Of a stretch of 60,873 bases of DNA, positions 8,057 to 17,772 are shown one piece after another. This DNA comes from Armatimonadetes bacterium UBA5352. GTDB taxonomy: Bacteria; Armatimonadota; Zipacnadia; Zipacnadales; UBA5352. Location of the stretch: positions 1-60,873 of the forward strand of contig DHPY01000041.1 in the NCBI GenBank assembly GCA_002411015.1, read 5' to 3'. The position numbers and the translations under genes were made by a program. Numbering within the stretch: the first letter of the stretch is position 1; each line of letters starts with the position of its first letter. Below the pieces are notes generated by a model. The model saw only the letters and a program-made list of their open reading frames with translations, did no database searches and had not been told where the DNA came from.

Positions 8057-9147
8057 CAGAGACCACTCCCGTGAGACTGGGCTACCTGCTCGATTGCATC
8101 AAATGCCAGCGAGGAGCGGCTGCGGAGTTCCTGCGCCCGGGCCGCCCTGTCAGCGGCGGTGGCCTCGCGCTGCGCCCACGCCTCAGAGGCCAGACGCGGC
8201 ACCTCATCGGGCGCGCTCAGCGGAGCCCAGCACTGGCCTGCTCCCTCGCAGAGCGCCTCGACCTTCGGGTCGTAGGACAGGCCAACGGCGGGCACCGCCG
8301 CTGCCGCCGCAAAGATCAGCGCATGCAGCCGCATCGCGACCAGCAACTCCAGCCGGCCGATAAGCGCGCACAACGTTCGCGGATGAAGCTCGCGCTCCAG
8401 CAGCACGGCGCCCGGCGCGAGCGCCGCGAGCGCATGGCTCACCTCAAGGTCATCCGGGAACTGGAAGGGAAGGATGACTACCCGCGCTTCACACTCCTCA
8501 CGTGCCATTCGCGCCACTCTCGCCAGCGGGCCCAGCGCCTCGCGCGCCCCACGCCACTCCCGCACCACCAGCCCGACCAACGGCTGATCAGGCGCCATCC
8601 CCGCGGCGCCGAGGATCGCACTGACCTCTGCGTCTTCGGCGGGCTCCAGCAGAAATGCCGGGTCGGCGGCGAGCAGAAGGCGCTCCTCAGGCGCACCAAG
8701 CTGCCGCGCCAGAGCATACGAGGCTTCATCGCGCAGCGTCACGCATGCCGCGCCCGCGAGAGCATGGGCGACGAGCCGATGCGCAAGCGCGCCACGCAGC
8801 GGCCCGAGGCCCTGCGCGTGGATGATGTACGGAACGCGGTACCACCGCGCGATCGCAAGCGTCAGCAGGTAGTAGCCGAGGGAGGCCCAGCTCGTCTCAT
8901 TCTGCAGCAGGCTCCCGCCGCCTGAGAGGAGCAGATCTGCCGGGGCGATCGCCCGTGTCAGCCTCCCGAGGGGCCAGCGCGGCGCGGCCTCGATCTGATG
9001 CAGCGCGGAGGTCGCCTCCGGATCGCCAGAAAGCACCAGTAGATCGGCCGACGGGATCCATTTCCGCAGCTCGGCGATGGTCGCGGCCAGCACCGCCTCA
9101 TCCCCGGCATTGCCGAAGCCATAGTAGCCGGAGAGGACGATCCTCAT
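8056..9147 (-). CDS. csaB: polysaccharide pyruvyl transferase CsaB
   Basis: The 363-residue protein begins MRIVLSGYYGFGNAGDEAVL, the signature of CsaB-type polysaccharide pyruvyl transferases. It also has LLLSGGGSLLQNETSWASLGYYL and VAMRLHALIFAAAAAVPAVGLSYDPKV, the conserved C-terminal His-containing block. CsaB adds pyruvate to a secondary cell-wall polymer that anchors SLH-domain surface proteins. Start and stop overlap the neighbouring genes (ATGA with the DUF5693 gene, TGATG with the lyase-like gene). The three are clearly one unit. This suggests envelope or S-layer function for the neighbours. Confidence 0.9.
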   Translation of the reverse strand: MRIVLSGYYGFGNAGDEAVLAATIAELRKWIPSADLLVLSGDPEATSALHQIEAAPRWPLGRLTRAIAPADLLLSGGGSLLQNETSWASLGYYLLTLAIARWYRVPYIIHAQGLGPLRGALAHRLVAHALAGAACVTLRDEASYALARQLGAPEERLLLAADPAFLLEPAEDAEVSAILGAAGMAPDQPLVGLVVREWRGAREALGPLARVARMAREECEARVVILPFQFPDDLEVSHALAALAPGAVLLERELHPRTLCALIGRLELLVAMRLHALIFAAAAAVPAVGLSYDPKVEALCEGAGQCWAPLSAPDEVPRLASEAWAQREATAADRAARAQELRSRSSLAFDAIEQVAQSHGSGL

Positions 9148-11159
9148 AGCTCCTCGTCGTCCTCATCGAAGTCCAGGATACGCTGCGGGTGCGATTCTGG
9201 CTCACATTCCCGAGCAGCGCAGAACGTATCCCAGATGATACCGAGGAGCAGCCCCGCGATGGCGCCGACCCAGATGCCGTTGAGGACACGCAGGCCGGTG
9301 AGCAGCAGCGGGCTGTGGATGTGGCAGAAGGAGTTGAGCAGCGATACCTGGCCGATCGTGCCGATGGCGAAGAGGATCCAGACTCCGGGGCGGACGCGCC
9401 GGATGGCCAGCAGGAGCGCGAGGATCATGACCGGATGGCCGAGGAGGACCTCCTTCGTGCGCGGTCTGACGCCGAGGAAGCGGTCGAGCGCCGCCCTTAG
9501 CTCCATCTCCATCGGCAGCACCGCGTCCGCGGCCTCGTTACCGGAGCGGATCACGAGCATCGCAAGGATGGCGAGCCCAACGAGGGCTGCCGCGACATGC
9601 CAGTAGGCGATCAGGCCGGAGAGTGCCTGCTTGAGGCCTGCCCAGAGCGCTGGCCACTCGGGAACGGTGTCCCCGGTGTGATAGTCAACCATGTCTTCGG
9701 ACGCCACGCCGCGATGCTCGCGGTAGGCATCGGTGGACCGCGCCAACCAGATCGCCGCGACGGCCATGATCGGCAGCAGGTGAGCGATCTTCACGCCGCG
9801 GAACTGGGCCACTTTGACGAGATAGGCTGAATCACCGAGCAGGCCCACGATGAGTAGTCCGCCGAGGACGGTCACCGCTGTCACGCCGAGGAAGGCTCCG
9901 AGAAGGCGTCCCGCGGCTGCGGTGAAATCCTGGCGTTCGGACGGGGAGGCGGTCAGCCCGCGAGCGGTCCAGCCGACTGCGAGGATCGGGAAGATAGCCG
10001 CCACAGCCAGCGCAGCCAGGGAGCGTGTAAGCCCGGCGGATAGCAGGAGCATCCCGGCACAGGCAAGGATCGCAAGCACGACCAACGACCAGAACCAGCC
10101 GGGAGGAAGCCCGAAGAGGGCCTGCACGAGCCACGCAAGGCCGCCGATCATCCCGAGCATCACGATCCCGAGGCGCCAGACCGGGGTGCTGAACTGGTGC
10201 GATGGCTCAGGCGCACCGACTATGAAGCCAAGCCCGCGCAGCCCCTCGCGCACCTGTGCGAGGTATGTCGCGTTGGCCTCAACCAGCCCCTCCTCGGCTA
10301 CAGGGATCATGCGCAGGTACAGGAGCCGCACCCCGCGTTCGCGAGCCGCTCGGACGAAGCGATCCACCGCGCGGTGGACCGGGTAGCCCGCCATCTCCTC
10401 GACAGTGATACTGTGCACGCGCAGGATGTCGTAGTCGAGCGCGGTGGCAAGTTCCGCAGCTCCCTTCTGCGGCGACATCTCAATCACCCCGAAGGTGATC
10501 CGCCGCTGTCTGAGGGCGTCGGCCGCAGCGTCTGCCAGTCCCGAGAAGCCAATCACGGCGTCGCCGCTGAAAACCATCGCCGAGGCCCCGATATCGGCCG
10601 CATGTGCGAGTACTGCCTGAACTGCCGCGGGCGTGCGCACCCCTGCGGTGATCGGCCGGGCCACGATGCGCATGCCGGCCCGGTTCGCCGCCTCGATGGC
10701 CTGGCGAGCGTAGCCGCCGCCCACGGCGCTTGAGCTGACCGCGGCGGCGGGAACGCGCAGCCACGTCCCGCCCTCCGGGCTCTCCATCCGCTGGTAATCG
10801 CCTGGGAACCGCGCTCGCAACGCCTGCGCGACCTGGCCGATAGTGCCGGTGTCAGGCGCCCCGATCTCCGCATACTCACCGCTCGCGAAGATCGCGATCT
10901 CGCCTCGATCCACGAGCTCGGCCAGAGAACGCTCCGGGACCGCGAGATGGGTGGCGCCGCCGGACTGCAGCGCTGCAAGCATGTCCTCGGGTGTCACGCC
11001 TGACGCGGCGGCGAGCTGCTCGACCTCCGACCAGTCCACGGCCATCCCCACTGTCCGGTCGGTCTGCTCGACCATCACACGCTCGACCGCGGCCCAGATC
11101 GCGCCAAGTACGCCAATGGCGATCAGGGCTTCGGCGAACATCTTCTGAGCACGCGTCAT
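9144..11159 (-). CDS. DUF5693-like multi-pass membrane protein
   Basis: The 671-residue protein has an N-terminal membrane anchor (FAEALIAIGVLGAIWAAVERV) and a soluble domain of about 300 residues (VTPEDMLAALQSGGATHLAV, ARPITAGVRTPAAVQAVLAH, YPVHRAVDRFVRAARERGVR). The C-terminal half has about ten hydrophobic helices. This architecture, directly upstream of csaB, matches DUF5693 proteins that co-occur with CsaB in Firmicutes, Armatimonadota and related groups. Their biochemical role is not established. A part in surface-polymer pyruvylation or export is inferred from context. ATG 11159 follows AAGGAG at about 7 nt. The C-terminus is acidic (DFDEDDEEL). Confidence 0.75.
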   Translation of the reverse strand: MTRAQKMFAEALIAIGVLGAIWAAVERVMVEQTDRTVGMAVDWSEVEQLAAASGVTPEDMLAALQSGGATHLAVPERSLAELVDRGEIAIFASGEYAEIGAPDTGTIGQVAQALRARFPGDYQRMESPEGGTWLRVPAAAVSSSAVGGGYARQAIEAANRAGMRIVARPITAGVRTPAAVQAVLAHAADIGASAMVFSGDAVIGFSGLADAAADALRQRRITFGVIEMSPQKGAAELATALDYDILRVHSITVEEMAGYPVHRAVDRFVRAARERGVRLLYLRMIPVAEEGLVEANATYLAQVREGLRGLGFIVGAPEPSHQFSTPVWRLGIVMLGMIGGLAWLVQALFGLPPGWFWSLVVLAILACAGMLLLSAGLTRSLAALAVAAIFPILAVGWTARGLTASPSERQDFTAAAGRLLGAFLGVTAVTVLGGLLIVGLLGDSAYLVKVAQFRGVKIAHLLPIMAVAAIWLARSTDAYREHRGVASEDMVDYHTGDTVPEWPALWAGLKQALSGLIAYWHVAAALVGLAILAMLVIRSGNEAADAVLPMEMELRAALDRFLGVRPRTKEVLLGHPVMILALLLAIRRVRPGVWILFAIGTIGQVSLLNSFCHIHSPLLLTGLRVLNGIWVGAIAGLLLGIIWDTFCAARECEPESHPQRILDFDEDDEEL

Positions 11160-11249
11160 GTCAGGCTCCTTGATTCCTCGATGAGAGACCGATAGCAGTT
11201 GTGTTAGTTCGCCTGCGCTCCCGCTGGTTCCTTCAGCGCGCGAATCGGG

Positions 11250-11280
11250 GAAGCCCCGCCGAGGTGTTCGGCGAGGCTTC
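11250..11280 (-). terminator. possible terminator after the MocA gene
   Basis: GAAGCCCCGCCGA and TCGGCGAGGCTTC form a 13-bp stem with one mismatch and a 5-nt loop, just past the stop of the minus-strand dehydrogenase gene. There is no T-run on either side, so it may act as a stabilising hairpin instead. Confidence 0.35.
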
Positions 11281-11303
11281 GTGCTGCCGCAGGGCAGGAC
11301 GGA

Positions 11304-12281
11304 CTACGCCATGCGTGGGCGGACAGGCTTGCCCGTACGCGCGGAATCGTTCGCAGCGATCGTCACATCAGCAGTGCGCAGGCCATCCTCATACGAGCAG
11401 GGGATGAGCGACTGGTCGCCGGCGATCATCGCCTGAACGAAGGCGGCGTCAATGTTAAGCGTCTCCTTCACGTCTCCCTCAAGCTCAGGGGCCGCAACAC
11501 CTGTGACGGAGACGGCGTTCGTCGCCCAGCCGATGATCTGATCGCGCAGGAGGAAGTTGATGTCGCTCTTCCCTCCGCCCTGGGTCATCATCGGGCTGGT
11601 GGTAATCGTCGCGATCGTGCCGTTGTCGAAGGTCAGGACCGCCGCCTGGCTGTCCGGGACCGTCATGTCCTCGACGTCCGTCATCGTCAGGAGGTCGTAG
11701 CGCGCGTAGACCTCAACGACCTCGTGGCCGGTCATGTAGCGTATGAGATCGAGCTGATGGGTGGTCTGCTCGTGAAGCTGGCCGCCCGACTGGTCCATCA
11801 CGCGCCACCAGTGAACGCCCGGGAGGCCGCCCCAGCGGTGTGAGCTGACCATCGCCACGGTGCGGTCGGCGAGGTAGCGCTTGATCCTGTTCGCGGTGTC
11901 CAGCAGCCGGAGTTGATAGCCGACCGAGGAGAGCACGCCGGCGCTCTTGATGGCGTCGAGGATCTCAAGGCCCTTGTCCATGTCGAGGACAACGGGCTTC
12001 TCCACGAACAGGTGCAACCCGGCCTCGGCGGCCAGGATCTCCGCGTCGGTGTGCGCGAAGGGCGGGATGGAGACGTAGAGAGCGTCCATCTCCGCTTCAT
12101 CGAGCATCTTGTGGTAGTCGGTGTACGTCGCGCCGCCGAACTCATCTGCGGCGCTGCGTGCGGTCTGCTCATTGAGGTCGCAGATCGAGACGATCTGAGC
12201 CTCGTCAACTTCGCTCAGGCGCTGCATGTGGCCGCGAGCGTTCCCGCCCGCACCGATGAAACCGATCTTCACAGCGGACAT
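11304..12281 (-). CDS. Gfo/Idh/MocA family oxidoreductase (copy 1)
   Basis: The 325-residue protein has the N-terminal Rossmann motif GFIGAGGNARGHMQRL, a YVSIPPFAHTDAEILAAEAG segment and the catalytic-lysine motif FVEKPVVLD. An alpha/beta substrate domain follows, with WRVMDQSGGQLHEQTTHQLDL, where the family carries its active-site His/Asp. Such enzymes oxidise or epimerise sugars, inositols or their derivatives with NAD(P). The actual substrate is not predictable. ATG 12281 lies 9 nt after GGGGAG. It is the nearest relative in the window of the MocA gene at 34584-35585; both share the GGNARGHM motif. The gene follows a decayed gene on the same strand. Confidence 0.88.
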   Translation of the reverse strand: MSAVKIGFIGAGGNARGHMQRLSEVDEAQIVSICDLNEQTARSAADEFGGATYTDYHKMLDEAEMDALYVSIPPFAHTDAEILAAEAGLHLFVEKPVVLDMDKGLEILDAIKSAGVLSSVGYQLRLLDTANRIKRYLADRTVAMVSSHRWGGLPGVHWWRVMDQSGGQLHEQTTHQLDLIRYMTGHEVVEVYARYDLLTMTDVEDMTVPDSQAAVLTFDNGTIATITTSPMMTQGGGKSDINFLLRDQIIGWATNAVSVTGVAAPELEGDVKETLNIDAAFVQAMIAGDQSLIPCSYEDGLRTADVTIAANDSARTGKPVRPRMA

Positions 12282-12382
12282 GCGTATGCACTCCCCACGT
12301 GGCAGTCAGTCGATGCTACGGGGCATTCGCCCCGATAGAGCGGCGCACCTGCTCGGGCCGCTGGTCGGAGATCTTCAGCCGC

Positions 12383-12903
12383 TCAGACCGCCCCTCCCCC
12401 GATCCTGCAAGCAGAGAGCGCCTGGCGGATGCTCTCGGCGACCTGCCGCGCGAGGACCTCCGAACCCTCCGGTGAGAAGTGCACATCCGCCGGGCGCTGG
12501 ATCTTCGAGAGCTGCGGCAGCGCAAACGCGTAGAGGTCGTCAATGGCGACCGAATGCTCAAACATGATCGCCTCCGCCACCTGATCGCAGGCGATCACGT
12601 CTCCCGGCCGCCGCGTGGGCCCGCCGACTGGATCCGGCACAGGGTGGTCGAGGCCCAGACAACCTCCGCACCTGTCTGCTTGAGCTTACTCCATCTCCGT
12701 AGGCTATACGCTCCCGGTGCGCGCGAAGCTCGTTCAACGACGGCGTCGTGGAGCTTGGGCACCCCATCGCGGCGCTCCATCCACTCGATCGCGAAGCTCT
12801 CGATGAACGCTCGGCGCGCGTTCTGCGTGAAGCCGATGGCGTAGGGCGTGCGGTCGGGCCGGCGATGCTCCAGGGCGGCGATGGCGCGTTCTCGATTGGT
12901 CAT
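12383..12903 (-). pseudogene. chimeric remnant: URO-D family N-terminus joined to SGNH hydrolase C-terminus, with frameshift
   Basis: From ATG 12903 (preceded by AGGAGGG) the frame reads MTNRERAIAALEHRRPDRTP, the classic start of uroporphyrinogen-decarboxylase/MtaA-like proteins. After about 35 residues it departs from that family and reaches LKQTGAEVVWASTT, typical of SGNH/GDSL hydrolases. The continuation PVPDPVGG, VAIDDLYAFALPQL and RPADVHFSPEGSEVLA (the C-terminal DxxH block) is in the next frame. One C is missing in an ACC-ACC-C run near 12645 (Thr-Thr/Pro). Two genes therefore appear to have fused by deletion, with a later 1-base loss. No intact copy of either is in the window. Confidence 0.7.
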
Positions 12904-12990
12904 CTCGAGGACATCCCTCCTGCGCACATGACGACGGGAGGACCCGGAGGCCCTCCCGTATGCTCGTCGCACCGCCACTGACTGCCTGCG

Positions 12991-13458
12991 TCAGATGGGG
13001 AACTTGATGTTCGACGAGACGCCGACGCCGGAGACGCCGCGGATGCTGCTGGTCAGGTTGCTCCGCGTGGTTACCGGGAGGAGCGCGCGGCCGCGCAGCT
13101 CGCCGACGCTCAGCTCAAGCTCGCCAACCGCCTGGACGGAGCGGACCTGCTCGCGCGGGCCCATGACCTGCGCGGCGCCGACCGCATTGCGGCCCGCCTC
13201 GCCAACGCGCAGGATCGGAACGACCTTCGTGGCGTCCGCGATCTCAGCCTCGCGCTGGCGCAGGAGATCGTTGATCGCGTTATCAATCTCGTCACTGAAC
13301 TGCGTTACGACCCAGCCGATGCCGAAGACCTTGATCAGGTCAATCAGCGTGTCGCCAACCTGAGCGCGGGCCGGCTGCGGCCCCATCGCCATGCCGAGCA
13401 CGAAGGCCCAGACGACGACGAGAACGGTCAGGTTTCTCATGCTGCTTCTTACTCTCAT
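12991..13458 (-). CDS. secreted protein of unknown function (short paralogue)
   Basis: The 155-residue product has a signal peptide (hydrophobic TVLVVVWAFVLGMAMG, cleavage after ARA). A helical segment (VTQFSDEIDNAINDLLRQRE) precedes a C-terminal domain of about 75 residues starting VVPILRVGEAGRNAVGAAQV. That domain is clearly related to the end of the neighbouring protein at 13473-14297: both have VPIL-(S/R)-(V/I)-G, then (A/V)xVxGPxxxVRxVxA, then a V(P/T)TRxxL-like region near the end. ATG 13458 follows AAGGAGG at 8 nt, only 14 nt after the stop of the paralogue. No known family was recognised. Confidence 0.65.
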   Translation of the reverse strand: MRVRSSMRNLTVLVVVWAFVLGMAMGPQPARAQVGDTLIDLIKVFGIGWVVTQFSDEIDNAINDLLRQREAEIADATKVVPILRVGEAGRNAVGAAQVMGPREQVRSVQAVGELELSVGELRGRALLPVTTRSNLTSSIRGVSGVGVSSNIKFPI

Positions 13459-13472
13459 CCTCGTGGCCTCCT

Positions 13473-14297
13473 TTAGATCTCGATGTCGAGAAGTCCGGTG
13501 ACACCGACCTGCTGAACGCGGTCGAGGCCGCCTCTGGTGCGAACTGGTACGTAGACGTCGATCTCCAGCACGCCGCGCCAGCGCATCTCAAGCTGCGTGC
13601 AGGCGATGACGTCACGGACCCGAGCCTGAGGGCCATTGACGCGAGCCATACCGATCGCGGTGCTGCCACCGATGCTCAGGATCGGGACGATCTTGTCCTC
13701 GTAGCGGACATTGCGCCAGTCATAGTTGCCCCGTCCGCCGCCGCCCTGCGCGCCGCTGCCAACCTGGCCGCCACTGCCACCGCCGCCGGTGACCGGAGTG
13801 CCCACAGAGGGGCTGACGCCCATCGCGGTCTGGATGTTGGTCTGCCACGCCTGCGCGAGGCCCATCGCTGAGGACCCAAGGGCCCGTGCTTCCGAGGGAT
13901 TGACGTCCACAATCAGGTCGCCATGCGCTCGGAGCTCCGCCGCGCCACCCGAACCTCTGCGGACGGCGAGATCATACGGCGAGAACGGGCCTGAGACCCA
14001 GTTGCGGATGCGCTCCGCGACGATTCTCGCCCGCTCGGGAGCCGAGAAACCACCTGCTGAAGTCCTCATGCGGATCACGATCTGCCCGTTGACGAGGACT
14101 TCCCCTACGGTCTGATTGTTGATCCGGTTGGCACGGTCAGTGATGGTCGGCCTGTTCCCGCGCTGGGCCTCGGCGACTGAGCTGCCGATGCCCACGGCGC
14201 TATCCGCCTGCGCCCCGAGCCAGAATGCTACCCCGGCCAGGGCGCACAGGAGAAGGGCATAGCCCGCACCTGTTGCCATGGATCTGAATCTGAACAA
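13473..14297 (-). CDS. membrane-anchored or secreted protein of unknown function (long paralogue)
   Basis: A TTG start at 14297 is chosen because AGGAGG lies 9 nt upstream; an ATG at 14315 overlaps that site and one at 14279 is too far away. A signal-anchor (GYALLLCALAGVAFWLGA) is followed by a domain of about 110 residues: GEVLVNGQIVIRMRTSAGGFSAPERARIVAERI, then ADLIVDVNPSEARALG and AQAWQTNIQTAMG. This resembles the periplasmic N-terminal segment found in some MscS-type channels of cyanobacteria and proteobacteria. A Gly-rich linker leads to the C-terminal domain shared with the downstream 155-residue protein. Function is unknown; envelope location is inferred. Confidence 0.65.
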   Translation of the reverse strand: MFRFRSMATGAGYALLLCALAGVAFWLGAQADSAVGIGSSVAEAQRGNRPTITDRANRINNQTVGEVLVNGQIVIRMRTSAGGFSAPERARIVAERIRNWVSGPFSPYDLAVRRGSGGAAELRAHGDLIVDVNPSEARALGSSAMGLAQAWQTNIQTAMGVSPSVGTPVTGGGGSGGQVGSGAQGGGGRGNYDWRNVRYEDKIVPILSIGGSTAIGMARVNGPQARVRDVIACTQLEMRWRGVLEIDVYVPVRTRGGLDRVQQVGVTGLLDIEI

Positions 14298-14519
14298 GTT
14301 ACTCCACCTCCTCATCCGGACCCGCCTGCGCAGGCCCTTTGTTCCGCTTGCTTCGGAGCCTCGATCTTCGCCCCCCCTACTACCTCTTCGACACCCCCTT
14401 TCCGCCTCCTGCCACAATCTTCCCCAGCCCCGGGGGGCGGCGCCCGCCGGAGGAAGTCATACCCGAGACCTGCCGGTGTCAAACGGCGCCCCCGGGGGAC
14501 GCTGACCCTCCGGCTGCGA

Positions 14520-14548
14520 TTGACGAAATGCGCTCGGCAGGATAACCT
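14520..14548 (+). promoter_or_regulatory. promoter for the pentose-phosphate operon
   Basis: TTGACG (14520-14525) is followed by a 17-bp spacer and TAACCT (14543-14548). The predicted start is near 14555, leaving a leader of about 140 nt before the tkt ATG. Confidence 0.55.
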
Positions 14549-14694
14549 TGGACCAGTGGCGAAAAGCCGAAGGCTTTATGCCGCCGTTCAGGCTGCACCA
14601 GGAGTACATGAGGGCGCGAAGCACCAGCCAGCCTCGCCCGGCAGCCATTGCGCGCCAGATCTGTCATGTCTATCAGCAACACTCGGAGGGTACC

Positions 14695-16704
14695 ATGGAA
14701 CGTATTGACGAGCTGTGCATCAACACCATCCGCGGGCTCGCGATGGACGCAGTGGAGAAGGCCAACTCGGGTCACCCGGGGATGCCGATGGGCGCCGCGC
14801 CCATGGGCTACCTGGTCTACGAGAAGTACATGCGCCACAACCCGCTCAACCCGAAGTGGCCAGATCGCGACCGCTTCCTGCTCTCCGCGGGGCACGGCTC
14901 AATGCTGCTCTACGCGCTGCTGCACCTCACGGGCTACGATCTCCCCATGGAGGAGTTGAAGGACTTCCGCCAGTGGGAGAGCATGACGCCGGGGCACCCT
15001 GAGTACAATCACACCCCTGGCGTTGAGACCACCACAGGCCCCCTCGGCCAGGGCTTCGCCAATGGCGTCGGCCTCGCCATCGCCGAGGCGTTTCTCGCGC
15101 ACCACTTCAACCAGCCCGAGGGCTCGGATGAGGACTTTCGGCTCGTGGACCACTACACCTGGGTCCTCTGCTCCGACGGCGACCTCATGGAGGGCATCTC
15201 CCACGAGGCGGCCTCACTCGCCGGGCACCTCGGCCTCGGGAAGCTGATCTACCTCTACGATGACAACCACATCTCCATCGAGGGCAACACGAGCCTGGCC
15301 TTCAGCGAGAACATCCCCAAGCGCTTCGAGGGCTACAACTGGCATGTGCAGGTCGTCGAGGACGGGAACGATCTCGATGCGCTCTCGTCGGCAATCGAGG
15401 CCGCGAAGGCGGAGACGAAACGCCCCTCGATCATCTGCGTGCGAACGCACATCGCCTACGGCAGCCCGATGCAGGATGAATCAGAGTCGCACGGCGCGCC
15501 GCTGGGCGAGGACAACATCCGGGCAGCCAAGGAGTTCTACGGCATGCCCGCCGATGAGCAGTTCTACGTGCCCGATGAAGTCCGTGCGAAGATGGAGCAG
15601 GCGATCGAGCGCGGGCGCAAGGCGGAGGAGGAGTGGAAGCAGCGCCTCGCGCGCTACCGCGAGCGCTTCCCCGAGCAGGCCGCGATCTTCGACCGCTCAA
15701 TCGCCGGTACGCTGCCGGATGACTGGGACGTGGACCTGCCGGTCTTCACGCCCGACAGCGGGAAGATCGCCACGCGCAGCGCTTCCGGCAAGGTCATCAA
15801 TGCGATCAAGGACCACCTGCCCACGCTGATCGGTGGCTCCGCGGACCTCGCGCCCTCCACAAAGACGCTCATGGACGGTGAGGGAGGGTTCTGCCTCCAG
15901 GACTGTGGCGGGCGCAATATGCACTTCGGCGTGCGCGAGCACGCGATGGGCGCGATCGTTAACGGCATGGCCCTGCACGGCGGCGTCATCCCCTACGGCG
16001 CCACCTTCCTCGTGTTCTCCGACTACATGCGCCCGGCGCTGCGGCTCTCGGCGATCATGAACGCGAACTCGCAGTGGGTCTTCACGCACGACTCCATCGG
16101 CGTGGGCGAGGACGGCCCGACGCACCAGCCGATCGAGCACGTGATGAGCCTGCGCGCGATTCCCTGCATGACCGTCATCCGCCCCGCGGACGCCAACGAG
16201 ACCGCGATGGCATGGAAGATCGCGATCGAACGGCAGGGGCCGGTTGCGCTCGCACTCACGCGGCAGAACCTGCCGATCCTCGATCCGGAGAGCACTCCGG
16301 TGCGCGAGGGCACGCTGCGCGGCGCGTATACCCTCGCGGACGCCGAGGGTGAACTGCAGATCGTACTGATCGCCACCGGCTCGGAGGTCGCGCTGGCGCT
16401 GGATGCTCGCGAGGCGCTGCAGGCGCAAGGCGTCGGCGCGCGAGTGGTCTCCATGCCCTGCATGGAGATCTTCGCAGAGCAGCCCTCGCACTACATCGAG
16501 AATGTGCTCCCGGCGGGCGTGCCGAAGCTCTCTATCGAGGCCGGCATCACCCTCGGCTGGGAGCGCTGGACCGGCTGTCAGGGCAACTCGATCGGCATCG
16601 ACCGCTTCGGCGCATCGGCGCCGGGCGATGAGGTCTTCGAGAAGCTCGGCTTCACCGTGGAGAACGTGGTGAAGCGCGCGACGGCGATCGTGCAGGGGGA
16701 GTAG
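14695..16704 (+). CDS. tkt: transketolase
   Basis: The 669-residue protein is full length for transketolase, a thiamine-diphosphate enzyme that moves two-carbon units between pentose-phosphate sugars. Visible motifs are the N-terminal ANSGHPGMPMGAAPMGY, the ThDP/Mg2+ motif CSDGDLMEGISHEAASLAGH ending in DDNHISIEG, GGSADLAPSTKT, and GVREHAMGAIVNGMALHGG with the catalytic Glu. The C-terminal region has a Rossmann-like fold (LIATGSEVALALDA). ATG 14695 follows GGAGGG and begins the family's usual N-terminus; an upstream in-frame ATG at 14548 sits in the promoter. It is the first gene of the tkt-gnd-zwf-pgl-tspO run. Confidence 0.96.
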   Translation: MERIDELCINTIRGLAMDAVEKANSGHPGMPMGAAPMGYLVYEKYMRHNPLNPKWPDRDRFLLSAGHGSMLLYALLHLTGYDLPMEELKDFRQWESMTPGHPEYNHTPGVETTTGPLGQGFANGVGLAIAEAFLAHHFNQPEGSDEDFRLVDHYTWVLCSDGDLMEGISHEAASLAGHLGLGKLIYLYDDNHISIEGNTSLAFSENIPKRFEGYNWHVQVVEDGNDLDALSSAIEAAKAETKRPSIICVRTHIAYGSPMQDESESHGAPLGEDNIRAAKEFYGMPADEQFYVPDEVRAKMEQAIERGRKAEEEWKQRLARYRERFPEQAAIFDRSIAGTLPDDWDVDLPVFTPDSGKIATRSASGKVINAIKDHLPTLIGGSADLAPSTKTLMDGEGGFCLQDCGGRNMHFGVREHAMGAIVNGMALHGGVIPYGATFLVFSDYMRPALRLSAIMNANSQWVFTHDSIGVGEDGPTHQPIEHVMSLRAIPCMTVIRPADANETAMAWKIAIERQGPVALALTRQNLPILDPESTPVREGTLRGAYTLADAEGELQIVLIATGSEVALALDAREALQAQGVGARVVSMPCMEIFAEQPSHYIENVLPAGVPKLSIEAGITLGWERWTGCQGNSIGIDRFGASAPGDEVFEKLGFTVENVVKRATAIVQGE

Positions 16705-16764
16705 GACCGCGATCCAGTCCTTTCGTGCGGGAACATGAGACGTGGACGACGAAGTAGACCCCAG

Positions 16765-16789
16765 GGGGCGAGCATCAACTGCTCGCCCC
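16765..16789 (+). terminator. hairpin after tkt
   Basis: GGGGCGAGCA and TGCTCGCCCC form a perfect 10-bp stem around a TCAAC loop, followed by TCATCATT. The U-tract is weak, so it may attenuate rather than stop transcription into gnd. Confidence 0.55.
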
Positions 16790-16839
16790 TCATCATTGCG
16801 GTTCGGGAACGGACCACTGCGTCCGGGTGAGGTGGCAGT

Positions 16840-17764
<925 letters not shown>

Positions 17765-17772
<8 letters not shown>

